A DNA stretch of 64,000 nucleotides from Cyclobacteriaceae bacterium (GTDB lineage Bacteria; Bacteroidota; Bacteroidia; Cytophagales; Cyclobacteriaceae). Of the stretch, positions 16,901 through 25,146 are shown in pieces; position 1 is the stretch's first letter, and the number at the start of each line of letters is the position of its first letter. The DNA is taken from assembly GCA_026129485.1 (NCBI GenBank), contig JAHCHY010000001.1, positions 1 through 64,000 on the forward strand, in the 5' to 3' direction. The position numbers and the translations under genes were made by a program. Under the pieces are notes generated by a model that was not told where the DNA came from, ran no database searches, and saw only the letters and a program-made list of their open reading frames with translations.

Positions 16901-16973
16901 CCCGGATTCTAAAATCCTGGCAAGAATGGCCGGCAATTTTCCGAATGCCTTTCTTGCATACGAACTGTTTTAA
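13941..16973 (+). CDS. large leucine-rich-repeat protein made of two tandem modules
   Basis: About 1010 aa, without signal peptide or membrane helix, so probably cytoplasmic. Each module begins with a domain of about 130 residues containing W-(M/L)-x-F-L-T-D-P-x-N-L-x-P-G-L and later N-P-H-H-L-(K/R)-x-W, followed by leucine-rich repeats of the L-P-x-x-(F/L)-x-x-L-x-x-L type. Module 1 starts near residue 39 and module 2 near residue 453 of the longest frame. Module 2 carries more repeats, several nearly identical (T-N-L-K-T-I-x-L), which points to recent repeat expansion. A longer frame starts at 13893, only 20 bp from the divergent aminotransferase gene; 13941 leaves room for promoters. The function of the leading domain is unknown; LRRs usually bind proteins. 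Confidence 0.8.
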   Translation: MSKEPADKHQILLEGGEFKEPHDTIESWMNFLTDPNNLQPGLHELTVSRYKHRGLWGYYKITVSFHETTASFKSLYIELTDSVKLFHETDPQIIATRSADPTYMETNPHHLKDWVLGIFNQPELEHLCFEFLGPELPDLFDSLPKLKTVSFCKSELTDLPLSFYRLKNLISLDISSSKIKEVPKGVGHLKSLRTLTCSQPCAPSVMESLHGLVSLTCLCNNFNLPAEIGNLTDLEYLYLSHVASAPNILLNFPKLKFLYLHAAENQAALKLDRVIAPHLKELETNCPGAFVSSIANFQNLQRFIAVSKPLPNYEVIMLTNVISQLRLLTHLTLSGLGITDLKFCLPLSDLHILNVSRNAIVDIPEGFGKFQNLKSIDLSKNAVAHLPADLKDLNESGSLNLTDNPYAFMPELKRWNAAKQNIIRGGGTHKITDKTGDSLVDWLTFLTDPINLDPGLPDLTVSTDLMVFEDITIIVSFDKDRASLRSLKFDLAGFDDYTEIFRGTDTHTVTTTSVEGESLNPHHLRKWIFNLFLHTELEELQVSFLNTELPDLFAAFTKLKCIDFSGSRLTKLPPSFCKLRALEILKLDYTPLSELPDNFNRLTNLVSLYLNKTSITKLPDRLDTLTNLKTIALDSSKLTQLPPGFAQLKALENLYLGKTAIAELPDSFGTLTNLKTINLSGSKLIQLPPCFAQLQTLEVLYLEDTAITDLSNRFNALSNLQKISLKGSKLKQLPPGFFQLPALEWLDLRDSSLPEIPAELGQLQTLKYLAFSQPCAPAAWIGLTELTELQCYCPNFHVPSEFSQLIKLKTLHLKSVSSAKRDAMNLPELEKLEFKVSNSASPFSLQSNMPSLKELTTDYLTAFATGIANCKSLEKIVAYGKTEEAGLKPLKESLRHLNKLTCLDLKGMGITDMGICTSAVNLEYLDLSGNAIVDIPVSLANLQKLKTLLLNKNPLTDFPELPVMPALAKIEFANNQMPEDEESPAVHPDSKILARMAGNFPNAFLAYELF

Positions 16974-17086
16974 GTGAACTCCCAAATCTGGATCACATTC
17001 AACTTATGAGCTAATCTTAACCCGAAAAAGCAAATATTAAAATTCCTACCTTACCCTGTAACCTTTTTACACCCTTCCGGTAACTA

Positions 17087-17656
17087 ATGCCGAAACCCGA
17101 TAAAAGTATTGACCTGATGAGCGATGAACAGATCATGGAAGCCGTAAAAAACGGCAACCTCCAACAGGCTTCTGTGCTTTTTGACCGGTTTCATAAACGG
17201 ATTTTTAATTTCCTGGCCCGGATGACTGGCGAGCGTGAGGCGGCTGAAGACCTTACTCAAAATGTTTTTTTACGCATGCTCAAGTATCGTCATTCGTACA
17301 ACCCGGAAATGAAATTCCAGTCGTGGATCTACCAGATGGCGCGCAACGCCTTTGCCGATCACTATCAGAAACAGAAGCAGCTAAAACCTGCCAACATGGA
17401 AGTAGAAAAATTGCATGAAAGCCTGCCCGACCTGTCTGAAGCGCTGGAACAGGAAGAAACCGAAAAGCGGTTGATCCGGGCTTTGGCCCGGCTACCGGAC
17501 GACTACCGCGAATTGCTGGTGCTCACCCGCTTCCAGCACCTGAAGTACGAAGAAGTGGCCGGGTTTCTGAACATGACCGTTGCCAATGTGAAGGTAAAAG
17601 TACACCGGGCCATCGGGCAGCTTCGCGAAAATTATTTTGAACTTGAAAACGTGTAA
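17087..17656 (+). CDS. RNA polymerase sigma factor, ECF (sigma-70) family
   Basis: 189 aa with sigma region 2 (F-D-R-F-H-K-R-I-F-N-F ... A-E-D-L-T-Q-N-V-F-L-R) and region 4 (Y-R-E-L-L-V-L-T-R-F-Q-H-L-K-Y-E-E-V-A). It directs RNA polymerase to its own regulon. It is followed after 3 bp by a membrane protein with anti-sigma features and then by two DUF4097 proteins, which are the likely regulated outputs. Confidence 0.93.
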   Translation: MPKPDKSIDLMSDEQIMEAVKNGNLQQASVLFDRFHKRIFNFLARMTGEREAAEDLTQNVFLRMLKYRHSYNPEMKFQSWIYQMARNAFADHYQKQKQLKPANMEVEKLHESLPDLSEALEQEETEKRLIRALARLPDDYRELLVLTRFQHLKYEEVAGFLNMTVANVKVKVHRAIGQLRENYFELENV

Positions 17657-17659
17657 GGT

Positions 17660-18433
17660 ATGGATAAGCAAAAGTGGGAAAGCAGGTTGATCGATTACAT
17701 TGATGGAAAAGCCGGTGAAGCTGAACGGGTAGCCATTGAACAGGAGCTGTTGCATAACGAATCGGTTCGCAACCTCTATAACCAGCTTGCGGAAATTATG
17801 GGCGCGATGAATCATGCGCATGTGCTGGAGCCTTCCGGTAAGCTGAAAGTCAATTTTGAACAAGCCTTGCAACAGGAGATTGCCGCACAGCAAAAGACTA
17901 AAACTGTATTCTTCTCCCCGGTGGTTTACCGCGTGGCAGCAGGTTTTATATTACTAATGGCCGGTCTGGCAATTGGCTATAAAATCAACCAGAACCAAAT
18001 TAAAACACAAGAGCTGGAAGCGCTTCGCCAACAAGTGGAAGAAAACCGGCAAATGATGCTGGCTATGATGGACAACCCGCTTTCGGCAAGCCAGCGAATA
18101 ACCGGTGTTTCAGTTGCCTATACGTTTGATAAGCCTGATGATGAGATTGTGAATGCCCTGGTAAAAGCCATGAATGAAGATGCCAACACCAATGTACGGC
18201 TGGCCGCACTGGATGCCTTAGGCAGATTTAGTTCCGAAGCCAATGTTCGTAGTGAGTTGATAGGCTCATTGGCTGTACAGAAAGACGCGGTGGTGCAGAT
18301 AGCGCTTATCCAGCTACTGGTAAAAATGAAAGAAAAAAGTGTGTTGAATCAGCTGGAGCAACTAACCCGCGATGCAGGCACACTAAAAGCTGTAAAGGAT
18401 GAAGCACATGCAGGAATATTGAAGCTCTCGTAA
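17660..18433 (+). CDS. anti-sigma factor-like membrane protein with C-terminal HEAT repeats
   Basis: 257 aa. The N-terminal 80 residues (W-E-S-R-L-I-D-Y-I-D-G) resemble the anti-sigma domain of putative zinc-finger proteins but lack a clear Cys/His metal site. One transmembrane helix follows (V-A-A-G-F-I-L-L-M-A-G-L-A-I-G), then a coiled-coil stretch, then HEAT-like repeats (N-V-R-L-A-A-L-D-A-L-G-R-F) facing the periplasm. The 3-bp gap to the sigma gene supports the role of holding that sigma factor at the membrane. This is inferred from layout and domain order. Confidence 0.75.
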   Translation: MDKQKWESRLIDYIDGKAGEAERVAIEQELLHNESVRNLYNQLAEIMGAMNHAHVLEPSGKLKVNFEQALQQEIAAQQKTKTVFFSPVVYRVAAGFILLMAGLAIGYKINQNQIKTQELEALRQQVEENRQMMLAMMDNPLSASQRITGVSVAYTFDKPDDEIVNALVKAMNEDANTNVRLAALDALGRFSSEANVRSELIGSLAVQKDAVVQIALIQLLVKMKEKSVLNQLEQLTRDAGTLKAVKDEAHAGILKLS

Positions 18434-18509
18434 TGCGCACTGCAGAGCGTATAACCGAAGGCTTGATAGATAAATAAAGTTTGAAACAAAAAATTAAAAA
18501 AAGATAAGC

Positions 18510-19268
18510 ATGAAAAAGGTATTGGTTTTACTATGTGTATGGTTAGCTGCACAGGCAGCATTGGCCCAGGAGTTTAAAGTAGCCAAAAGCACAGGCAGGT
18601 TAGAGCTTAACGTTGGCCGGGTTACCGTAGAAGGGCACAATGGAAATGAGATCATTTTCTCATCGCAAAACCATCGTGAAAACAAAGATGAACGCGCAGA
18701 AGGACTAACGGCTATAAACAGCCTGGGGCTTAAGGATAACACGGGCCTGGGTATTAACGTGGCCCAGAAAGGCGATGTAGTTGAAGTGAACCAACTCAAA
18801 AAAATGAATGCCCCTGACATTAAGGTGCTGGTACCAAAGGGTGTGATTGTTTCCTTCACGCATCAATCGCAATATGGCGGCAAAGCCGTGTTTAAAAACC
18901 TGGAAAACGAAATTGAAGTTTCCGCTACCTACAACAGCATTGAGCTGGAGAATGTAACCGGGCCATTGGCAATCAAAACGGTGTATGGTCATATTGAAGC
19001 CACGCTGGGCGGAAATATCAAAGGCCCCATTTCAATTGTTTCGGTTTACAGCTATGTGGATGTGGGACTCCCGGTAACAACCAAGGCAAACCTTAAGCTC
19101 AGCACTTCTTACGGTGAAATCTTTGTAGCTCCTGAGTTCAATATTGAAATTGAAAAGCAGGGGGATTGGATTAAATACAGCGATCGCGTAAGCGGCAAGC
19201 TGAACGGTGGCGGGTTAGGCATGGATATTCGTTCGGATTACGGCAAGATTTACCTGCGCAAAAAATGA
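18510..19268 (+). CDS. secreted DUF4097-family beta-helix protein (first of two)
   Basis: 252 aa with a clear signal peptide (V-L-L-C-V-W-L-A-A-Q-A-A-L-A-Q). The mature part has repeated short beta strands of the G-x-I-x-x-x-x-x-(Y/S)-G type (for example T-V-Y-G-H-I-E-A, S-T-S-Y-G-E-I-F-V, R-S-D-Y-G-K-I-Y-L), characteristic of DUF4097 adhesin-like proteins. It belongs to the sigma/anti-sigma cluster and overlaps the next gene by ATGA. The exact role is unknown; an envelope-stress or surface function is inferred from context. Confidence 0.78.
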   Translation: MKKVLVLLCVWLAAQAALAQEFKVAKSTGRLELNVGRVTVEGHNGNEIIFSSQNHRENKDERAEGLTAINSLGLKDNTGLGINVAQKGDVVEVNQLKKMNAPDIKVLVPKGVIVSFTHQSQYGGKAVFKNLENEIEVSATYNSIELENVTGPLAIKTVYGHIEATLGGNIKGPISIVSVYSYVDVGLPVTTKANLKLSTSYGEIFVAPEFNIEIEKQGDWIKYSDRVSGKLNGGGLGMDIRSDYGKIYLRKK

Positions 19269-19987
19269 AAGCACTTGTAGCGCTTATGCTGTTTACCGAG
19301 GTTGCCATGGCGCAAACCCCGGTAAACAAAAGTTACCCGGTAACAGCAGGTCAGAAAATCTCCTTACGATTTGACTACCCGGAGCTGGTTCGCATCAGTA
19401 CGTGGGATAAAAACGAAATCTCCATTACCGGTACTGTAATTATAAACGGGGGTGAGCACGACAGCATCTTTGAATTACTTCAATCTGTTTCGGGAAATAC
19501 GGTTTACATCGAAAACAAATTAAACGGGTTAAAAAATTTGCCTCAGCGCATTACCCTTACACGCGGCAAAGAGAAAATTACATTCAAGACTAAGGAGGAT
19601 TACAAAAAATACTGTGATGAGCACGGATATGATTACAATGTTAAATCCTGGGGAACAGACATGGATATTGTGCTGGAGATAAAAGTACCCCGCAATACTG
19701 AAACTAAACTGGAGTGTGTGTATGGACTGGCCGAAGTTAAAAATTTTAACGGCCCCCTTACGGTAGAAGCTACGTATGGCGGTGTAGATGTTTCGGTGCA
19801 GGAAAAAACAACTGGCGAATTAATCGCAGAAACAAGCTACGGGCAAATCTACACTAATCTCGATCTTGCTGTTAAAGGTGTAGAAGAACGCGACTTTCAC
19901 ACACAGGTTTCCATGAAGCCCGGTACAGGCCCCCGGTACAGCTTTGAATCGAAGTATGGGAATGTATATTTAAGACGGGGGGATTAG
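19265..19987 (+). CDS. secreted DUF4097-family protein (second of two)
   Basis: 240 aa, signal peptide ending A-M-A-Q. It shares the beta-strand repeats and the ending of its upstream neighbour (S-K-Y-G-N-V-Y-L-R-R versus S-D-Y-G-K-I-Y-L-R-K), so the two are probably an old tandem duplication. The start overlaps the upstream stop. A middle insertion (K-T-K-E-D-Y-K-K-Y-C-D-E-H-G) sets it apart from the first copy. Confidence 0.75.
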   Translation: MKALVALMLFTEVAMAQTPVNKSYPVTAGQKISLRFDYPELVRISTWDKNEISITGTVIINGGEHDSIFELLQSVSGNTVYIENKLNGLKNLPQRITLTRGKEKITFKTKEDYKKYCDEHGYDYNVKSWGTDMDIVLEIKVPRNTETKLECVYGLAEVKNFNGPLTVEATYGGVDVSVQEKTTGELIAETSYGQIYTNLDLAVKGVEERDFHTQVSMKPGTGPRYSFESKYGNVYLRRGD

Positions 19988-20040
19988 TTCGCTCAAAGGA
20001 TGCTTTAGATTTTTTAACAATAAGAGGGTATCTTTGTTTT

Positions 20041-20730
20041 ATGATAAAAAAATGGATACCCTTTATTTTTCTTTTTAACACGGCTGGCTTACTCGCTCAA
20101 AACGTATCAGACCTTCCCGCCAACAGCTTTCCATTCAACATGAGCGGAAACACCGTAAAGGCATTTGATAACCGGTATGAGGGTGTTAAAGGCACTTACA
20201 CCTTTATGGATAAGTTTGGTCGGGGTAATATTTTGCTGAGAACAACCCTTTATAATGGAGTTATACTAAACTATGATGCCGTTAATGACATTGCTTTAGT
20301 TAAAAAAGATACAGTTTCAGAGGCCTTTTCCTTACGAAAGGATATGGTAGAGAATTTTACGCTGATCAATAATGGAGAATCTTTTCATTTCGTAAAAGCC
20401 CATTTGAATGGCACTCCTACGTACATGATTCAATTAACTAACCAAAAACTCAAAGTATACTGTAAAACAACCAAAGTGTTAAAGCGCTCAGAGCTTGGCG
20501 GGGCTTATAGCTCCAATGACAAAAATTTCGATGAGTTTGTTACAGACAATAAATTTTACCTGCTGAATGATTCCGGTTTTTCAGAAATTCAAAAAACAAA
20601 AAATGGCATAGCAAAAGCATTTGGCGAGCATAAAGATGAAGTCTCCAGACTATTGAAGTCAAAACGGGTGGATTTCAATAACCTGCCGCTGATGACAAAA
20701 CTATTCGCTGAGATTGAGCTTCTGTACTAA
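20041..20730 (+). CDS. secreted protein of unknown function
   Basis: 229 aa with a signal peptide (W-I-P-F-I-F-L-F-N-T-A-G-L-L-A-Q). No domain recognised. It resembles in outline the 233-aa secreted protein at 58765-59466: mature length, a middle part that speaks of a stored material value, and a basic C-terminal helix (L-L-K-S-K-R-V-D-F-N-N). It converges with the BtuF-like gene, with 3 bp between the stops. Confidence 0.65.
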   Translation: MIKKWIPFIFLFNTAGLLAQNVSDLPANSFPFNMSGNTVKAFDNRYEGVKGTYTFMDKFGRGNILLRTTLYNGVILNYDAVNDIALVKKDTVSEAFSLRKDMVENFTLINNGESFHFVKAHLNGTPTYMIQLTNQKLKVYCKTTKVLKRSELGGAYSSNDKNFDEFVTDNKFYLLNDSGFSEIQKTKNGIAKAFGEHKDEVSRLLKSKRVDFNNLPLMTKLFAEIELLY

Positions 20731-20733
20731 ATC

Positions 20734-21867
20734 CTATTTAAGCTCCCGGTGAAAAAACAATTCGTAATCCGGAACCAGCTCCGGGTGCGCAATTTTTACC
20801 AAATCCTTTAAAATCAAATCCGGTCGCAGGTAGCCCAGCTCCAGGAACTCGCTTCCGCCTTTGGCTCCTTTGCGCGCGTTATAAGAATACACCTTTCCAT
20901 CCTGAAGCGGCTTAAACAGCCCATAGCGGTTATCCGCGTTTCTCACCTCAGTCAAAGTTTGAAACGATCCTACACCAATCCACAGATCAGCATCTTTGGC
21001 TCTTTCATATACCGATTCAAAGCTTAATTCCAGGAATCCGCTCGATTCTGTATCGCGCCATAAATATTGTGTGCCCGCATCCTCCAATAGCTTTGCAGCG
21101 TAATTTTTTCCTGCCGGCATAAACCAGGCATCGCCATACACAATACCGCTCATAACGGTTGGCTGATCAACTGCTGTTGAAGCAAGCCTTTGAGTGGCCT
21201 GGTATTCTGTTTCTATCCGCGTAAACGCGGAATCGGCTTCAGCCCATTTATCAAAAAACAAAGCCATGAATTTTATCCACTCGGCCCGCCCCAGCGGGTG
21301 TGCCTCCAGGTACTCCGCATTGATCACTACGGGTATTCCCAGCTCTTTAATTTTTTTCAGCTGCCCGAGATCACTGGTCATGGTATATCCCATTACCAGC
21401 TCAGGCTTCAGCGAAAAGAGCAATTCAAGGTTCATGCCTTTGTCAATGCCCAGGTCGGTTACCTGCCCGGCATCAATTCGCTGGCGCATTTTTTCCGAAC
21501 TAATGTAATCCGTTGTCGGAAACCCGATCAGCGATTCTGTTTCACCGATATAATCCAGCAGGGGAATATGCGTGGTTGATGTGCATACGATTGTTTTAAC
21601 CGGTGTGCGGATTACCGCTGTAGCATCATTATGATCAGGCACCTCTTCTCCATGCGGAACCAAAAGGTATTGATAGGTTTCTTTGGCCCCCGGGTAAGGT
21701 GAATTTATACTTACGAAATGCACATTGCCTTCCGAGCGAAGCGAAAACCCGGTTGCATACTTTATTGTTGTATTAACCGTATGTCGGGTAACAAGCTCTT
21801 TCTTCTGGCACGAACCGATCAGTAGTCCGCCAGCCAGGATAAAAATCTTCATGCGATAGTTCATCAT
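20734..21867 (-). CDS. periplasmic/lipoprotein substrate-binding protein, BtuF-like (B12 or iron chelate uptake)
   Basis: 377 aa, helical-backbone metal/cobalamin-binding family (TroA-like). It starts with a lipoprotein signal (F-I-L-A-G-G-L-L-I-G-S-C). Family features include V-C-T-S-T-T-H-I-P-L-L-D, D-L-G-x-x-x-G-M-N-L-E-L-L-F-S-L-K-P-E-L-V-M and the late L-R-P-D-L-I-L-K-D-L. It would hand its ligand to an ABC importer, but no permease or ATPase gene is in the window. It is divergent from the cobalamin riboswitch and the BtuB-like receptor, which suggests a corrinoid ligand. An in-frame ATG at 21852 is an alternative start. Confidence 0.8.
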   Translation of the reverse strand: MMNYRMKIFILAGGLLIGSCQKKELVTRHTVNTTIKYATGFSLRSEGNVHFVSINSPYPGAKETYQYLLVPHGEEVPDHNDATAVIRTPVKTIVCTSTTHIPLLDYIGETESLIGFPTTDYISSEKMRQRIDAGQVTDLGIDKGMNLELLFSLKPELVMGYTMTSDLGQLKKIKELGIPVVINAEYLEAHPLGRAEWIKFMALFFDKWAEADSAFTRIETEYQATQRLASTAVDQPTVMSGIVYGDAWFMPAGKNYAAKLLEDAGTQYLWRDTESSGFLELSFESVYERAKDADLWIGVGSFQTLTEVRNADNRYGLFKPLQDGKVYSYNARKGAKGGSEFLELGYLRPDLILKDLVKIAHPELVPDYELFFHRELK

Positions 21868-21929
21868 GCAAGTTTAGAAAAATAAGTTATGTTTGCAGTT
21901 AGATGTTGGTTTCTGAATGATGTTACAAT

Positions 21930-22110
21930 CATACAGAATTAAAAGGGAATACCGGTGTTAAGTCCGGAGCTGTCCCCGCAACTGTAATCCACAAGCAAAG
22001 CTTGCCGGTAATCTCGGTCACTGCCCTATTCTGATAATTTCCAATTGGGGCGGGAAGACACCGGCAAGGTGGAAAGCCAGGAGACCTGCCTTCATCCGGT
22101 TTTAAATCAA
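21930..22110 (+). promoter_or_regulatory. cobalamin riboswitch upstream of the BtuB-like receptor gene
   Basis: Conserved elements appear in order: GGGAATACCGGTG (21945-21957), GCTGTCCCCGCAACTGTAA (21969-21987), a central arm, and the B12 box AGCCAGGAGACCTGCC (22075-22090). This is the classic adenosylcobalamin-binding core. It lies on the plus strand, 80-100 bp before the receptor gene, so bound B12 should lower expression of the receptor and the genes behind it. The divergent BtuF-like gene is outside its reach. The region 21868-22192 contains no gene. Confidence 0.95.
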
Positions 22111-22192
22111 AGCTTTCGGGTTGAAAGGCTGATGGGTCGATGATCATTGTCTATCGCGCTCACACTTTTTAAATCCGCAAACTTTGAATTGA

Positions 22193-24091
22193 GTGCTTCA
22201 CTTAATTCTGTTTGTGGTGAAATGGATTAGTACTTTTCTCCTGCTGGGATACTATGCGTATGCGTTCGCGCAAAGCGACAGCACATTGTTCTTAAACGAG
22301 GTGCAGGTATATGGTATGCCCGTTACCAAATATGCGCCCGGTGGCAAGACTGAGCACCTTCGCGTTCAACATAACGGTACGCTTACTGATGTGTTAGCGC
22401 AACAAACTCCACTCTACTTTAAAATCTATGGCAACGGACAATTAGCCACCGTAGCTTTCCGGGGAACAAGCGCTTCACAAACCGCAGTGCTGTGGAATGG
22501 TATTAACGTAAACTCACCCACGCTGGGGCAAACCGATTTTTCACTTTGGCCGACTTTTCTGCTGGAGGAAATTACACTCCAATACGGAACGGCAAGCGCA
22601 TTGTATGGTACCGATGCGCTTGGAGGCAGTGTATTGCTAAACGCAGGCACACCAGCGTTTACCGGGAAAAATAATTTTCAGTTGCAACAAGAGGCCGGAA
22701 GCTTCGGGCATTGGTTAACCGGTGTTAAAGCAACGTACGGAACTCAAAAAACAGAGCTGCGCTCAAAAGCCTACCATCGCCAGTTAAAAAATGATTTTGA
22801 GTTTACATCGCCCAAAGTCGGCTTCACGAAAAAGCAACAGTTTGCTTCCACCGAAAGCTATGGGTTTGATCAGCAGGTGTTCTGGAAAATAGCGCAGGCA
22901 GGAGAGCTATCTGTTCACGGGCAATACGCACACAATTTCCGCGAGGTGCAGCCTACCGTTACCAGCAACAACGCAGGCGATGTGCTGCAGGATAACAACA
23001 CGCGCCTGGCCGCCATGTACCGGCATGAAAACCTGGAGGGCAGCTTGTTTGCCACCGTGGGCTACGTCATCAACGATCAGCTCTACAATCGCACTTCGCG
23101 TACAAGAAGTGATCAGCTTACTGCTTTGCTGCAATATGATTTCGCTTTGGGAAAAAGGAGCAGCATGCGCACAGGGGTAAACTGGACACGATATGATGCG
23201 CGTTCGGATGGTTATGGTCATCGTTTACACGACAACCGGTATGACGGGTTTGTTTCATTCAGGCATCGCGTTAGCCCGGTCTGGTTGTTAAGCTTGAATG
23301 CAAGGCAATCGGTATATCAAAATTCAGCCGCACCTTTTTCTCCATCGTGGGGAAACGAGTTCATCCTGAAAAAAAATGACGGTCTGAAGCTGACGTTGCG
23401 CACACAACTGGGTCGCGGATATCGCGTGCCCACCTTAAACGACCGGTATTGGGTACCGGGTGGTAATCCGGATTTGAGAGCAGAAAACGGACTGCAAGCC
23501 GAAACCGGTATGCTCTTTACAAAGAAGAATGATGCAACTGAATTCTCATTTGATGTAACGCATCACCGGCTGTGGATTAATGACTGGATTGCCTGGCTGC
23601 CTAACAACTCGGGCTTATGGACTCCCTCCAACTTAAGTAAGGTGCAGGTAAGCGGCATGGAGTCGCAAATCAGCTACAGGATTAATCGCACCATTTATAA
23701 ATGGCACCTGGGCGCAACCTATGCCTATACCCGTTCGCTTAATAAAAAAGGTCTTAATGCTTACGATGTAGCCACCATTAATAAGCAATTGCCTTATGTT
23801 CCAATACATGCCGCACGCACGTTCGCTAAAATTTCGTGCAAAACATGGATAGCAGAAGTCAACACTGAATTCAACAGTTTACGATACACTACACTCGACA
23901 ATGCTGCACATCAAACCCTGGAAGCCTACGCGCTGCTTTCCGTTTCTGCCGGCAAGTCGCTTCAGATAAAAAAAACCGAAACCAGCATACGCCTGCAGAT
24001 CAATAACCTGCTCAACACATACTACGAAACGATCGAAAGCCGGGCTATGCCCGGGCGAAATTTTTTAACCACGTTCATTGTCAAATTTTAA
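22193..24091 (+). CDS. TonB-dependent outer-membrane receptor, BtuB-like
   Basis: 632 aa. Signal peptide ends A-Y-A-F-A-Q; the plug domain follows (V-A-F-R-G-T-S-A-S-Q-T-A-V-L-W-N-G-I-N-V-N-S-P), then a 22-strand-type barrel ending in the outer-membrane signature ...T-F-I-V-K-F. The riboswitch directly upstream and the size point to vitamin B12 import. The start codon used here is GTG at 22193; no ATG precedes the signal peptide, and other GTG codons lie 6-8 codons further on. A predicted 12-bp gap leads to the next gene. Confidence 0.9.
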   Translation: MLHLILFVVKWISTFLLLGYYAYAFAQSDSTLFLNEVQVYGMPVTKYAPGGKTEHLRVQHNGTLTDVLAQQTPLYFKIYGNGQLATVAFRGTSASQTAVLWNGINVNSPTLGQTDFSLWPTFLLEEITLQYGTASALYGTDALGGSVLLNAGTPAFTGKNNFQLQQEAGSFGHWLTGVKATYGTQKTELRSKAYHRQLKNDFEFTSPKVGFTKKQQFASTESYGFDQQVFWKIAQAGELSVHGQYAHNFREVQPTVTSNNAGDVLQDNNTRLAAMYRHENLEGSLFATVGYVINDQLYNRTSRTRSDQLTALLQYDFALGKRSSMRTGVNWTRYDARSDGYGHRLHDNRYDGFVSFRHRVSPVWLLSLNARQSVYQNSAAPFSPSWGNEFILKKNDGLKLTLRTQLGRGYRVPTLNDRYWVPGGNPDLRAENGLQAETGMLFTKKNDATEFSFDVTHHRLWINDWIAWLPNNSGLWTPSNLSKVQVSGMESQISYRINRTIYKWHLGATYAYTRSLNKKGLNAYDVATINKQLPYVPIHAARTFAKISCKTWIAEVNTEFNSLRYTTLDNAAHQTLEAYALLSVSAGKSLQIKKTETSIRLQINNLLNTYYETIESRAMPGRNFLTTFIVKF

Positions 24092-24103
24092 AACCAATTC
24101 AAT

Positions 24104-25144
24104 ATGAAACAATTTAGAAATTACTTTTTGTCGATACTCATGCTCGCAATCCTTGTAGCATCTGTTTCATCGTGTAAAGACGATGAAAACCCTGTTAAAG
24201 AATTTCCATCGGGTGTGCTGGTCATAAATGAAGGCGCTTTCGAAAAGTCGAATGGATCCATTACCCATTACGACCCCGAAACAAAAGAAGTCAGCCAGGA
24301 TATTTTCGGACTAAACAACAATGGTTTGGCGTTGGGCGATATTGTGCAGTCGTTAACCATAGCGGGCGATTATGCCTATGTGGTTGTAAACAACGATAAT
24401 AAAGTAGAAGTTACCACAGCTAATACGTTCAAATCGGTGCATACGATTAGCAGTGTAAGCCTGCCCCGCTATTTTACAACCCACAATGGTAAAGGATACC
24501 TTACCGAATGGGTTAGTTTCATCGACCCGGGCCGCGTGGCGGTCATTAATCTTACATCGCATGCTGTTGAAACAACCATTACCACCGATTATGGCTCTGA
24601 GAATATTATTGCCGCAAACAACAAGTTATTTGTATCCAACAATTTCAGCAATACAGTTTCGGTTATCAACCCGACCAGCAACGAGGTTACAGAAACCATC
24701 GAAGTTGGCAGCTCACCGGGAGAGCTGGTGCAGGACAGCGAAGGTAAGGTTTGGGTAATTTGCGGAGGCGATTATGGTGAGGCTAATGCCTCGTTGCATC
24801 GCATTAATACTGCAACCAACGAAGTTGATAAAACTATTGAATTGGAGATGAGCGCGGGCAGGATGGCGATTAACAAAGCAAAGGATCAGCTGTACGTGGT
24901 AAGCGGCAAAGCTGTTTATAAGATATCCATAACGGATACAACCGTTCCTGAAACATCATTTATTTCTGTTACCGCAGCAGTGGGATTATATGGAATTGGA
25001 GTAGATACTGAAACTGATGAAATTTACCTGGCCGATGCAAAGGGTTTTGCTGCTAACGGATCGGTTTACCGGTACAATGCCAGCGGAACCCTGTTGGATG
25101 AATTTACTGCCGGCATAGGCCCGAACGGATTCGTGTTCCGATAA
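24104..25144 (+). CDS. YncE-like beta-propeller lipoprotein of the B12 locus
   Basis: 346 aa with a lipoprotein signal (L-V-A-S-V-S-S-C, Cys near residue 24). Repeats such as V-S-V-I-N-P-T-S-N-E-V-T-E-T-I-E-V and L-H-R-I-N-T-A-T-N-E-V-D-K-T-I-E-L are propeller blades of the YVTN/DUF5074 kind. In Bacteroidota such proteins are often encoded behind corrinoid receptors, so it likely belongs to the riboswitch-controlled unit and may bind ligand at the cell surface. The role is inferred from position. Confidence 0.8.
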   Translation: MKQFRNYFLSILMLAILVASVSSCKDDENPVKEFPSGVLVINEGAFEKSNGSITHYDPETKEVSQDIFGLNNNGLALGDIVQSLTIAGDYAYVVVNNDNKVEVTTANTFKSVHTISSVSLPRYFTTHNGKGYLTEWVSFIDPGRVAVINLTSHAVETTITTDYGSENIIAANNKLFVSNNFSNTVSVINPTSNEVTETIEVGSSPGELVQDSEGKVWVICGGDYGEANASLHRINTATNEVDKTIELEMSAGRMAINKAKDQLYVVSGKAVYKISITDTTVPETSFISVTAAVGLYGIGVDTETDEIYLADAKGFAANGSVYRYNASGTLLDEFTAGIGPNGFVFR

Positions 25145-25146
25145 CT

